Origin: Melitaea cinxia
Taxonomy: Eukaryota > Arthropoda > Insecta > Lepidoptera > Nymphalidae
Reading direction: 5' to 3'
NCBI RefSeq assembly: GCF_905220565.1
Contig: NC_059420.1
Coordinates: 558,001 to 622,000, forward strand
Length of the DNA stretch: 64,000 bases
The notes beneath the pieces are model-generated. The model was not told the DNA's origin and ran no database searches. It saw only the letters and a list, made by a program, of their open reading frames with translations. Below are positions 31,269 to 43,030 of this stretch, piece by piece (the stretch's first letter is position 1; every line of letters starts with the position of its first letter). Position numbers and translations under genes: made by a program.

Positions 31269-32104
31269 TGGTACGGCCCTAGCCAGTCCAGCAGAGCCTC
31301 AGAGGTCGGGGCCCATCAGCGACCTCCCGGCGGACTGCCTAGGGTCGGGTACGGAATACCTATAGGCGATAATATTCGCACTGCGCGAGGTTGCTATTTT
31401 AGCCTAGTCTAGGACTTACCTTTGGCGGGGAGCCCGGGGCGCGATCCGGTTCAAAGACAGTCAGGGTAGGTGTGTATGTAGGTAGGTGTGTTGTGACGTA
31501 CGTGTGTAAGATGTGTCCTGAAGGTTCTTGAGAAGGGAGGCCCTCGTGGCCCACACTCTCTAGTGAACCAGCGGCCTTACGTCGCCAGTGAGCAGGTTCC
31601 CTTATTCACCACGCCTTCAAAACACCGTCACGGAATTCGATAGTTATTGCACGATCGGATTAATGTTAATTAATTCGCACTATAATACTCGCAATGTAAT
31701 ATTCATTCGCACCAGTAACAACAATTAACAGTATTTGTCACAACAAGCACACAAAAACTTACAGATAGTCACGTAATGGCGGCAAGCCCGACTAGGGCTT
31801 ATTACAGCAAGTCAAAACTCTCACTCAACAGTTATATAAAAGTTCAATAAAATGTTCAGAAGTAGAAGTTATCGTCCGTAATTAACTCGCGTCTAATTAT
31901 TCCAAGAGTCCAAAACCAACAGTGGGACTTCTAATGAAAGACACGGACGCGCGTTCAGATCGAGTTCTAATCGAGACTGAATGTGGGTCAAACTACCGGC
32001 GCCCGCGCTACGAACGAAAGGATGACGATATAACGAACGGTTAACCGCGGACCGCGAAACTGAGTTCTAACGCAATCGCCTTATGGACGCGATTGGCGTA
32101 AACA
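31269..32104. mobile_element. Solo-LTR-like insertion, 836 bp
   Basis: Starts TGGTACGGCC, ends GGCGTAAACA, with GTTCC on both sides (31264-31268, 32105-32109). TG...CA ends with a five-base duplication suggest a solo LTR. Its removal restores the reading frame of the host transposase. It is GC-richer than its surroundings and has no open gene. Confidence 0.75.
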
Positions 32105-32605
32105 GTTCCGGTTTTGTCATTTTTTCATCAAAATTTTATATTGTTTTTTCGGAGCCAACTGTGCATATCACCTTTCAGGGACGAGCTCACGGGTGGTTTT
32201 TCACATTGCGTTGAGTGGTAGGGAGCATTGTCTATAACAACGAGACTATTGTGAGACAAATTTGGGATTAGTTTTTCTGTCAACCACTTTTTAAAATTTT
32301 TGCTATCCATTTCGTGATGGTAGTCCCCGGTATTACTCTTGCATTTGTATAACAATTCAGCACCGGGGGATAAATCCGTTTTCACCGCCCGCGTGCACCA
32401 ATATCCACCGCAGTCATGGGTTATCATTTTTTTTTAACGCTTGTGTCGTTATCATTTTGCCAACATTTGCGCACGGTATAATGGGAATGTATCCACGTCT
32501 CGTTTAAATAAATTACGGGTTTTTTGTTCGCCCTAAGCTCTTTGTTTTCTTGTTTTTTTTTCGCAGATAACGGGCTCTCCAGGCGGCAATCTCTGGCTTT
32601 TGTAT

Positions 32606-33131
32606 TGTGGTAGGGTAATTAATATAGTTCTTAAATGTGTGGTAATTAATATTGTTCTTAAATGCACTCACCGGGATAAATAAGCACAATTAAACTTAGT
32701 TCATTGATGTCACTTTGCACTATAAGTTGGGTAAACACATCGCTACAAATATATGAACACAGAAAGTGCACAGGCGAAAGTTCCAAGCACAGAGAAGGTT
32801 AGCAAATTTATTCGTAGCTAGTAAGCCAATAAAAATATAAGTAATACGAAAGCGAATGATTTTACAAAGGCAAAAGCATGAGCGTCACGCGTCAGAGAAT
32901 GATCGTGACTGGAGGGCGCGGGCGGCCGGCGCATACGCAATACTCGGGCCGGCCAAACCGGTTTTTAAACTAGTGCGGAGCGTGAAGGCTGTCGATATCC
33001 ATTGCATCGATAGGTCGATAGGATAATCGATATAAGTACAAAAAAAAGAAGGTGTAAATGTATATATTATATATATGCATATATACTATATTTATAATAT
33101 TTAATTGTGTATGTGTAGGAGGATGCCTACA
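32606..33131. mobile_element. Solo-LTR-like insertion, 526 bp
   Basis: Starts TGTGGTAGGG, ends GATGCCTACA, with GTAT on both sides (32602-32605, 33132-33135). Its removal restores the frame (HVLI-QKPEIAAW). It contains an internal tandem duplication, GGTAATTAATATNGTTCTTAAATG twice near 32614-32665. It may be a solo LTR with a four-base duplication, as in Gypsy-type elements. Confidence 0.65.
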
Positions 33132-34027
33132 GTATTAACACATGTCGTTCGTTCTTACATTTTTTAAACCTGTACCCCAAGTAGTTCACGAGATATCGAC
33201 GTAACGTGGTCTTTTCACCTGTAAAATAAAATTAATAATAGTAAATGTAAATACTGTAAATTAAAATAACATGCTATGAATGGTTACTTAGCTAATTAAG
33301 CTTGTTTTTAGGTATTTTAGTAATGATGATCTATTATACTAATGCTTATAGTAAGTAAATAAAAATATAACATTTGCTTGATATTCAATAATATTTTTGC
33401 GTTATATAATATAATAATACTCAATCGATTAATTACTGTAGTGGGGGCGTTCTCTGCGTTTATTCTGTTTAATTAATACATTACAATAAATAATCTTGTT
33501 ATTTTATACATAATAGTTAAAATATATGGTGCAATTTCGAAAATACACATATAAAATTTGAATAAAATATAGGTACGTACCTGGAAAATTTAGATCGGCT
33601 TTTGCAGCCGTTAATATCATTTTCACTATCGGAATTTCTTTCCGTACTGCGTAGAAACTGTCGACTAAGTTTCTTAGCGCACACAAATCGAAACTGTCAA
33701 GTTCAATTTTGCTTGAATACTGTTTCCTTTTTTTCCTAGGGTTGACAGTTTTGAATCTGGTTTCGCTTCAGAAGTAGATGGTTCCGACACTGCTGTGTCA
33801 TCATCACTTTACTCTTGAGGAATTGGCGGAACATTTTTCGCCTCCTTTTTAATTCTTAGAAGTGTTGCCTTAGATATGCCTGTTGCTGCACGAGCCGTCT
33901 TTACAGCTTGATCCACAGGAATAAGAAACGTTTTATTAGATTTTTCATCTTCGAAAAATTTTAAAAGTTTGAACAAAAAAAAAAAAGCAAGTGTCCGTGT
34001 TCGACTATGTAAAGTCTTTCCTCCCAT

Positions 34028-34265
34028 CTTTTACAAAATTAACAAATAAACAACGAAATAACAAACAACAATAACAAAATAACTAACGAAAGTTTAAACA
34101 AAACAACAAACAATTTCCAAAAATATCGAACGAGAGTCGAAGCGCGTATCCGTAACAAAGATGCTATCGGTACTAAGCGCGCAAGGCGAGTGCGGGACGC
34201 GGCGCGGGGACTCGGGACGGGGGTCGCATTCCAGCGGAGTCACAAGTTATCGCGTCCGAGTTATA
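34028..34265. other. GC-rich, non-coding flank
   Basis: AAC-rich leader upstream of the transposase start, then a CpG-rich block at 34140-34250 (GCGGGACGCGGCGCGGGGAC). It may be part of the Tc1-like element's 5' end. No gene. Confidence 0.3.
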
Positions 34266-34269
34266 CCTA

Positions 34270-34960
34270 CAAAATAATTCCAGGCTTTTTTGAAATATCA
34301 AGTAAGGACTGTGTCACCAACATCGTAGAGGATTGACTGTTTCGGATATTCAGTTGTGTTTTTCTGTTCATCTCCTTTCATTTGGATGCCTGCGAAGGAT
34401 TTGTTTGGATTTGGATTATGGTCACTGTTGATATCGATAATTTTTAGGTTTCGGATTGAATATTTAGCGAAAGCTGATTTATTGGGAATCACTGGAACCG
34501 ATGAAATTATATTAATTTTCTTTTTTGGCTGATGTGAGTCCTTCATGTTTAGATATTTTCTGTCATTCCTATCTTGAGTTTTTTTCTTGTGGCACTATAT
34601 TTGTTTTCTATCAACATATTTTTTTTTCTTCATTTTCTTTCCTTCTCGAAACTTTTGTCATTTCTGTATTTTTTTGTGTTGTTTTTTGTAGTCTCGATTT
34701 TTTTTTCTTCTGCGCGAATCTCTTTTAATATTCTTTCAATCTCTTTTTCTCGTAGTAACGGTTTTTCATTTCTACATTTTAATAATTATTTTGAACTCCG
34801 TACAAAGCATTTACACAAATCACGAAGTTTTTCGGGGAAACACCACAGAGTAAGTGTATCGTCTATGCCACAGACAAGAAGTACATATTCAATGGAAGTT
34901 GATTGTACCCTGTATTTAACAAGCCTCCTTGAAATTTTGTTGTTTCCTTAAGTTCAACAT
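34270..34960 (-). pseudogene. Possible pogo/jerky-type transposase C-terminal remnant
   Basis: Reverse-strand frames give a lysine-rich, helical stretch (REKEIERILKEIRAEEKK) and then YDVGDTVLT...AWNYFVGIT. The last pattern resembles the 'VGDFVLVKF...YYVGQI' domain at the end of pogo/jerky-type proteins in insects. Stops and frameshifts occur. A weak call. Confidence 0.3.
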
Positions 34961-35019
34961 TTCTTTAAATTTGATAAATTTAACAATGCCAAAAGACGAT
35001 AAATATATCATCAATATTT

Positions 35020-35100
35020 TTTCGTTGCATTGCTTGTTGCTTGTATTTTATTGTAGTTGTTTAAAGAGTTGGAGAAAATGTTATTAGTGTCGATTTTCAC
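35020..35100. repeat. Partial copy of the 325-bp LTR-like repeat
   Basis: TTTTTTCGTTGCATTGCTTG and AGAGTTGGAGA match the start of the insert at 12590-12914, with small gaps. Only about 70 bases are shared. Confidence 0.45.
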
Positions 35101-35189
35101 ATTTAATAATTACTTCACCTCAATGTGTTTGTTTTTCGTAAAATTACCAAAATTGGTAATACTTAAATGTTCCAGAATTATCATCATAT

Positions 35190-38100
35190 CGCTCATTTGC
35201 AACAAGGACGACATTTCTTAAAAAACATCATTTTACAGGAGAGCAATTTTATAGTTTCAAGTTAAAATTATACCTTAATTATTGATTTTTTATGTTTCTT
35301 ATTTAGACAAAAATGTAGTGTGGTTAGTATAGTTTTTTGTTAAAATATTTAATCTTACGTAGAAAGCGCACAAAACATACTGTGCTATTTTTTCCGCAGC
35401 AGGGTAATACTTATGTCGTTGTTGCTGATAAATATATAAATATTTTTGTAATATTTAGACTTATGACATTACACTCAAAAATAACTTTAAAGAGGTAAAC
35501 TTAAAGTAATATTAACAAAATATGATATTGAAAAAACTTTATTAATATATTAATCAAAAGTGAACTACAACACAGTCATATTAAAATCTTTATAAAAAGA
35601 AACAGTGGTTATCATAAAATAAGTATTAACAATTATAATTAGAAATAATTCAAAACAACTATTAAAATACTGTTAGAATCATAATATTGCCCTAAACTCT
35701 ACAAAGAATTGTAAAACCGGGCATAGAACTGTGGAATTAAGTTTTTATTTAATAAATCTAACAAATCTGCTTTTTTTCTGTCCGATATGCCTGGTTTACA
35801 ATCATAAGCTTTCTTGACGTTTACGTCAATCCTTTTCTTCTTTCTGATAATTTCTGCTTTTTTAAATTCTTCTTCTCCGTAAGAGTTCTTGTAAAATAAT
35901 ATGCGTGGGTTATCCTTTTCAATCTTCAAAATTTTTATATTTCCAATCTTAACTGAATTTCCTTCTTCGTCCTTCGTCAAATTGACTCCCATTTGGGTGC
36001 ATGCATCTTTCCAATCAACAAAATCTTCTGTGCACATCTCATTCACATGAAATGGTTCAGGGTTTTTTCTAGCCATTTTTATAGCACCGATAAAGGCTTC
36101 TGGTGTGTACATTGGTCCAGCTTTTAGCAGTTTTTTTACTTGTCTTTCTATTAGTGAATGAGCTGCATCACCCTCGTTTTGGGTATGCCCTTTTATAAGA
36201 TATTTATGTGTAATCGTTTGGAGGTTAGGGAACTTTTGTAATGCGAATAAATATATTGCAATAATTGTCTTGTTTTTTTGCTGGCCTGCGCAATTGTCTG
36301 AGTAAAAGACAATGTCAAGACTCTTATCACTATTGAGTAACGAAATCTGTTCTAGATACTTGTATACGCAAGTTCCTAAGTCATTCACACCTCTATTAGC
36401 ACTGGACTCGTCCCAAACAAAACATTCTACTTTGTTTGTTTTTAAATCGCAAATTGTAAAATTAAATACATTTAACTTACATTTATAATAAAAGACTGAT
36501 ACATCACCTTTGGGGCATTGAAATACAGCCTGAAGATCATAGACCGCTGTTACAATATTTTCATTTAATTTGTCTTTTGCCTTCTCTGCGCGACATAGTT
36601 CTTTTTCCTTCAGATGTTTATCATGTTCTTCTTTTAGGTTTTCTTTATTATCAGAGTTTTCAAAGGCAGCACACACATCACACATATCCTTTTTTGGGCT
36701 AAAAAAAGATATATTAAATTCTTGAGTAAATATTTTGTAAAAAAGGACATAATTGCCGAAAGGTAAATTTTTTTTTTGTTGAATTGCCACATAGTCTTTG
36801 TGAATGTCGGCTATATTTTTACTTCCATCTATGAAAACTCTGCTTGTATTGGATCTTGTATAGTGAGACTCGATTTTTGGTATCGCATCTATGTATTCAC
36901 GAATGCCATTTTTGATTGCTTCGTCAACCCGCGGATGTTTGTCGTGTTTACCGCGCTTGTCATCAGCCAATAGACAATTTGCCACTTGATCTTCTTTTTC
37001 TAAAACGGTGCGAATTGGCCGGTCATTAATACCTAAGGTGTTCTTAAAGAATATTTTACAAACTCTCACTGATTTATCGGGTAACTTAAAATGAAATGCG
37101 TGATTCTTATTACGAGGTTTTCTTATTCCTCCTTCACGAATGTAACGATATTTTGGTGTAATGATTGACATACTCTTTGAAATGTATTCCCATTGTTTTT
37201 TGTTATCACCTAACGCCCAGTAGTTCTTAAATAATAACATCCTTTCATCTTCAGATAGTTTAGATTTACATTGTAAACGACATTTATCTCCGCACGGTTC
37301 TTTAATTTTTCTTTCTTCTTTTATTTTATTGCTAGCACTTTTATAAGCTTTACCAGTATTTCGCAGCATTTTGTTTACATTTCTCTTCCAATTTTCTTCA
37401 TTCCTTTTGCGTTTTCTTCCTTTTTTTGCCTTCGGACTTGCAGGAGATGAAGCTTTGATACTATTTTCTATTGAAGTTGATGACAATGGGTTTACGCTAT
37501 CGAAATTAGTTGCAGTGTAATTCTTATTTCTCTGTTCAACTAGCGACTCAGGACTACGCTGGTAAGGGAGAGGAGGGGGTTCAGAAAGAGTTATGAGTCT
37601 ATCTGCCGTTGAAGTAGATGGTAATGGAGTTGAACACTCAATTGTCTCTATGAACTCAGCACGTTTCTGCTGAAAAAGTTGCTCAGGTGGAATATACATC
37701 GGATCTTTGACAGAATCATCACTATCTGCAAAATAAATGTAAACATAATAAGTATTTAATTTTAGATCTTCGTAAGCAAATGCAATTCACTACAGTAACA
37801 TAACAAAACACTAACCTTCAATAAACGTTTCATCTGATGAGTCTGAATCAGCTGATGAATTTGAATTAGGTGACGAGCTGCAAGAAGAACTACTCTCATT
37901 AGGTAAACTTTTCACCTCGTATGATGTTTGGTTAGCTTTTTCATCGCCTGAAAAGTAATAGGTTAGTTTTATAATAGATACGCGAAGAACAAATATAATT
38001 ACAAAAGAAACCAAAAGCACATACTGGTATCATTAGGCGTAACCTCTTCAATGGGTGAATTATTATGCTTGTCAATCAATGCCAAAATTCTTTTGCCTCT

Positions 38101-38787
38101 TGAGGTATGTGGAAACACCATTGTCGACTAAAAAATATGCAAGAAAAGTGCTATAAAATTAATACATAAATAAGAAAACGTGTCTCGAATTATCTTCTAA
38201 AACGTTTTATTACAAAATGTTGCTAAGTTTTACCATAAATAATGCTAATTATTTTAAATTGTAATGGCATAAGTGTAGATATATTTTTTTGAAATATTAA
38301 TTAATTTTTTTCTTTGTTAACAAAAACGTCATAACTCGTTATAATACTCCAATGGTTGTTAATTTTCTCAGCGATATCGTCATAACACGAAATATGCGTA
38401 TACTGAATTATTGAAATATAATCAGCACTAACGACTTATTTATACTAAACACATTATTCTTGTAAATTGTATTAAAATCATTTTCATTAACTTACCGGCA
38501 ATAACGTTATTACGTAAAAAATGACGTTCTTCAAGAGCACAAGTACAACCTGCCGCTCGCACTGTTACAACACCACTAAAATAATGTCGATGTTGTCCCA
38601 AGTCGCCGAAACGAAAGGGACAATACTATAACGGCACAAACGCGAATATCTGCGCTCTCTGTCTTACTGGACAGCTTAGAGAAATGACGTTCTTACAGTA
38701 AATTGAGCGCATTTATTCCTACACAACTGTATTGTTAACTAAAAAATCATAAATTTTGAGAAATGTCTATCTTGTCGCAAATGAGCG
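35190..38787 (-). mobile_element. Complete Sola-like DNA transposon 2, 3598 bp
   Basis: CGCTCATTTGCAACAAG at 35190 is inverted at the right end (CTTGTCGCAAATGAGCG, ending 38787); the match runs on to GACATTTCT. ATAT flanks both sides (35186-35189, 38788-38791). The four-base, A/T-only duplication matches that of Sola-like 1, although the terminal sequences differ, so these are two lineages. It carries one spliced, open gene. Confidence 0.85.
35699..38121 (-). CDS. Sola-like (DUF7869-type) transposase 2, three exons, open
   Basis: Exons 38025-38121 (ATG 38119-38121), 37816-37947 and 35699-37725. Donors ACCA|GTATGT and GAAG|GTTAGT, acceptors TTTTCAG and TTTTGCAG; phases fit throughout, giving 751 codons plus stop. 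The N-terminus is acidic and serine-rich, followed by a basic KKGRKRKRNEEN segment and a cysteine cluster (CGDKCRLQC). The core has YTRSNTSRVFIDG, KDMCDVCAAF, AVYDLQAVF, FYSDNCAGQQKNK and IKGHTQNEGDAAHSLIE, which align with the other copy (DLQ, D-C-GGQNKN, GHS...D...IE). No stop or frameshift is visible. It would move the element in which it lies. The only doubt is the exact start. Confidence 0.85.
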
Positions 38788-38909
38788 ATATATTTTAACA
38801 GAATTACAAATCTTTACTCACTCATCATTACGAATACTTATCAAAAGATTTATCTCGGTTACAGTTTCTGACAATGCAATATACTCAGCAAACGACGATG
38901 ATTTAGTTA

Positions 38910-40731
38910 GGAGTCCGTCTAAGCCGAAATGACGCGTCCTTACTACTTATTTTTTTTTTTTTATTTAAATGTGTGAGTGTTATTAATGATAAACACTTCT
39001 ATGTATGGCAGCGTCAACTGTTCCGTGAACTTTGATTTGTAGGCCGACAAATCTGTGAACTAGTTGAGTGATAAATCCGAAAATAGAGAGATTAATTTGA
39101 AATATTTAATTAATGATTTAGTAGTTTTTTGAATGTAGGATATTAAACTATTAAGTGGTTTATGGTTTAAGTAGCTATGTCTATAGTAAGAGCTGACATT
39201 TTTTTCACTCATTTCAATATAGTCGCTTTCATCTGAATCAGAGTCGTTGACATGAATAATGAATTCATTATCCATGTCAAAATATTGTAAATATCGTTTT
39301 TCTGTTTCTTCAACATGCCGACATGTATTTGCCCACATGGTACGATTATTTGTTTCGAGTCGCTCATTTATGGACGCCATAATCGAGGTTCAATTTTGTG
39401 AAACGCTTTTACTAGCCACGTATTTTTTTAGTATACTCCATATCTTTTCAATAGGATTTAGTTAAGGATGGTAAGGTCGGAGTCTTAGAATTTCAAATCT
39501 TTTTCATCGAATCAGTTCGTTGATATTGAACCTTTTGTGTATATCTTTGTCTTAAAATTAGATCGTAAAGTTCTATTTTTTTCAGTCTCGGCAAACGGAA
39601 TATTTTTTTTAGCAAGCCATGTTTGCATAGCATGTTTGTTGGAATTGGGAGATTTTTTCCAATAATGCATTATGGTAAGAATCCATATTATTACAGTGTT
39701 TTCCGGTAGATTTGGCAGTAATTGTGTGGAAAGTCATTTTTCATAACTATCGACATTCATGTTGTCATGATAATCTCCACGTGTTGAGTTTGCTTTTAAT
39801 GCTAGATTAGCATTTGGAACATATCCTTCACATCCACCGGCATGAATAACCATGATCCGTATACCCTTAGTTTTTTTTTGCAATGATGATACTCCTGCAG
39901 TTTTTCTCCAGCACATGTTTCGAACATGTGTTGTATGAATATAAGTTTCATCTGTGAATACAATATATCGACCCTCGTCGCGATATTTTAATTGCTTCAA
40001 ATAATGAAAGCGCAACATTGGTATGTCGTGTTTTTCGACTAAAGCCTTACTTACGGTTGTCATCTATTTTCGACCACTTATAACACGATTCCTTCAAAAT
40101 TGTTCGCAGAGTTTCTATACAGCCATTAAAACCAATTTTATGATTCAATACTTGTTTTAATTTTTTTAATGTTGGTAATACATTATGTTCTGTATAAAAC
40201 GTCACTATCGTTCTTCGAAGTACACCCATATCAAAATCATCCAGCCTTGACTTAGTACGAACCCTTTTTGGTTTAGATGGCGATTTAAAAAGTTTCTGCG
40301 ACGTTTTCCTTGATGTGCTTGTTTGTTTTGCTTCTCGTAAAATTCGCGTCGTCGTGGATTCACTAACACCAACAGCTTGGGCAGTTCGCCATCTAGCATC
40401 AGTTAATTTTTCTACTCCATGTTCCGCATCATTTTTCATTCGGTGGTAAAAAAAGAAATATAAATTAAATCATCAGAAATAACACTTAGTGATAAAGGTT
40501 TATTTTGGAATATTAAATAATATTTTATTTACCTGACTCCGAAGATGCTTTTTAGTTGACATGCTAACACGGTACTTTAGCTATCTAATGATGCGTGCTC
40601 CTGCGTCTGTGACTAATTGACGACTGAATGACCAATAGCTGTTGCATTTTTGTATGTATTGCGTACATATTTTAAATTTTCTAGTGTGTGTAAATACGGT
40701 AGTGGGGTGCGTCATTTCAGCGTAAACGATC
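38910..40731 (-). mobile_element. Tc1/mariner-like element, broken, with TA flanks
   Basis: Left end GGAGTCCGTCTAAGCCGAAA (38910) and right end inverted (TTTCAGCGTAAACGATC, ending 40731) share the GCYGAAATGACGC core. TA lies at 38908-38909 and 40732-40733. The element sits next to Copia pol on its right side. About 1.8 kb, with one broken transposase gene. Confidence 0.65.
39060..40561 (-). pseudogene. Tc1/mariner-like (DDE_3) transposase, broken
   Basis: An N-terminal helix-turn-helix (AQAVGVSESTTTRILREAK, about 40340-40400) precedes the catalytic core. YIVFTDETYIHTTHVRNMC (about 39900-39980) has the first D. The second part is decayed. RPYHP-LNPIEKIWSILKKY (about 39410-39480, one stop) is the third catalytic region, and an acidic C-terminus ends at 39060. 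Frameshifts lie near 40050 and 39730 and stops in between. It belongs with the copies at 25.7-26.3 and 30.9-34.0 kb. Confidence 0.75.
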
Positions 40732-40734
40732 TAT

Positions 40735-41470
40735 ACATATTTTTTCTTCTTTTCAATCCCATTTAGAATTCCGTTTTTCTTCTGGTATTCTTACATATAC
40801 TTTACCGCCTTGCATTCTTGAATTATTTGTTGATGGCTTTTTCTTAAAGAATATTTAATATGGAGTCTTTCTCTCAATGGTATTTGTCTATGTGCAATTT
40901 TTAAGTATGTAGCTGTACCTTTGCTTTTGCCATGAGACATCGCGCTGTATTCATAACCGTTACATTAAATCTTTCAGCAGTGCCTTAACTCGTGTATGTA
41001 TCGCACTCGTGCAAGACGTGGCTTTATCAATATACCCTAATCTCTAGCAAACCCAAATGTTTTTGTATTTATATATTTCTTGCCGCTATCGCATTTCAAT
41101 TTTTTAATCTTTTTTCCTATTAACTCCTATACCTCAATGACATATTCCACAAAACTATCAAAAACTTGATTTTTCGACTGTACACAATAGACCTTTGATA
41201 ATGTACTAAAATCATCAATAAACGTTCTTCAGAATTACCTACAGTCCAATAAAGATCCGTACTGCGTCAATTTGTTTATTAGTTAGATCTGAACATGCGT
41301 GTTACCATGTACCACTTTACCACATTTGTTACATTCTAGTCACGGGCTTCTTTTATTAATATTTTTTGTACATTTATCGCACTTATTCATTTTTGGTCAT
41401 TGCCGTCAGGCATTCCGTTTGGATTTGCGACAATGCGTAATACTCTCGCTCACTGTCCCTGTGTCAGGAC
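40735..41470 (-). pseudogene. pol: Copia retrotransposon integrase fragment
   Basis: In three shifting frames the reverse strand shows TFIDDFSTLSKVYCVQSKN (about 41140-41200) with the first integrase D. KIKKLKCDSGKKYI (about 41075-41120) has the second, and AERFNVTVMNTARCLM (about 40930-40980) follows. RIPEEKRNSKWD (about 40750-40790) is the post-integrase segment typical of Copia. Cysteines near 41290-41390 (CDKCTKN...CNKCGKVVH) lie upstream. Stops are frequent. Reverse transcriptase is absent; the Tc1-like element starts right after. Confidence 0.7.
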
Positions 41471-43030
41471 TGTTTCTCATCTGAAACACAGCAAGGAGGA
41501 ATTAATCTCATTAATATTCGTAATCCGATCACATCATATATGGACCTTAGTAATGCGTTGGTTGGGATTTGTATTACGACGTTATACAATGTGTTCGGTT
41601 TCCGATGTCCGATACTTTAAGGGGTTAAAATACATTTAATTTTATTGGCAAATCAGGGATCAATGATTTTATTTCGCCATCAATAAAAAATGGCATTGAA
41701 AAGTTTTTCACAATTAAATTATCATAGCTCCTAAACTATCTAACTTAGAGTTAAGATTTAAATGTGCATTTATAGCAAATATCCTGTATTATTATAAAAA
41801 AAAAAAATAATAAAAAAAATTGGTTGACACGATGTTTTCTTTTTTAAACTAAGAATCTGAAAAACAACATCAATTGTCTAATTTATTTTCTCAAAAATGT
41901 TTTCTACTAATACTGAAAAATTAAAAAATAATATTCTTAATCTAGATTTACTGGCTACACTATTAACTAACATTTGAGACCACTTTTGTGTTTGAAAGTC
42001 TTCTACTTGGGTAGATATTGTTAAATTCATACAAGCGTCTATGCTTCGCAATTTTTTTTAAAGTGCATTGTTCATGTTCAGAATTGTTTATAACATCTGC
42101 GAGCTATTCTGGCGTACGACCGACGTTAAATCTAAGTCCCTTGAATTTAAAGCATACTTTAAAACAAAATTCACATATATATAGCTACGATATTGCGACC
42201 GGAGGCGGCCGCCAACAAAACAAAAATTTCTTTCTTTCACAAACAAAACATAATAAATGAATATATACAAAATAATGTAAACAAAAGATAAGAAATTTGA
42301 AAATTTAAAATTGAAAAATGTGTTACGCTTTTTTGTGCTTATTTAACGTTTTAAACAGTCGATCTGAAGAAGTAAACTGCAGTCGTGCGCCGAAGCTGAC
42401 ACACACGCTTTTTTAGTGGGATTAATAAAAGCTTTTCAATACAATAATTAGATTCGCGCTGCGGCCGGAAATTATAAATAATGGATGCATAGTGCACATA
42501 CCTGTCGTGGTGCTATTTCTTGTAATAAAAATTCCACTTGGTTTCTATTTCTCTCGAAGAATGCCGAGGAAAGGTTATGTTTTCGGCGCCGTAGCACAGA
42601 TCGAGCACAAACAACACAACGATTTGGGTTTTCCATTTCAACGAAGGTTCAATTAAATGCAAAATCGTAACAGTCCAATACAAACGATGCCAAGGTAGTA
42701 ATGATTCAAATAATGCAAAAGATAACGGGAAGGTTCAAATGACGCACAGGTCGCTTTTCACTTAGACAGATGACGTTTGGACGCCATTTCAACGGTTAAT
42801 AAACCGCGATGAAGTCCGAAAAAAGTTGTTTCATTAAAATTATTAACGTAGCTAATTATTTTTTAACGTTTACTAAAGTTTAATTAAACCAATTTAATAT
42901 CAAATAATGGCAGCTAGGTATTATTATTCACTTTTCATTGTTTAATGAAGGCGTATTTAAAAAGTGGAATCAGCGTATTTACAATGATTAAAAAATAAAA
43001 AATAATTGACAATAAAATAATATTTACAGA
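41471..43030. other. Degenerate stretch, nothing secure
   Basis: AT-rich. A short dispersed phrase (AATAAACCGCGATGAAGTCC near 42801) recalls the repeat at 4285-4440. Open frames here are short and lack motifs. Part may be the flank of the mariner that follows. Confidence 0.35.

Larger units (their letters stand above)
30887..34027 (-). pseudogene. Tc1/mariner-like transposase with an intron, split by two LTR-like insertions
   Basis: ATG is at 34025-34027 (MGGKTLHSRTRT). An N-terminal helix-turn-helix region follows (VDQAVKTARAATGISKATLLR). Exon 1 ends at 33581 (CCAG|GTACGT), exon 2 starts at 33218 (TTTTACAG|GTG), joining FPG-EKTTLRRYLVNYLG. Then come the first catalytic block (VIYLNETWIH near 32520, with N in place of the usual D), VVIDNAPYHS (about 32220) and RLPPYHCE (about 31180). 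The insert at 32606-33131 splits HVLI from QKPEIAAW. The insert at 31269-32104 splits KPEL from YHKILL. Both joins restore frame. There is also a stop at about 33809 and frame changes. Non-functional. Confidence 0.78.
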
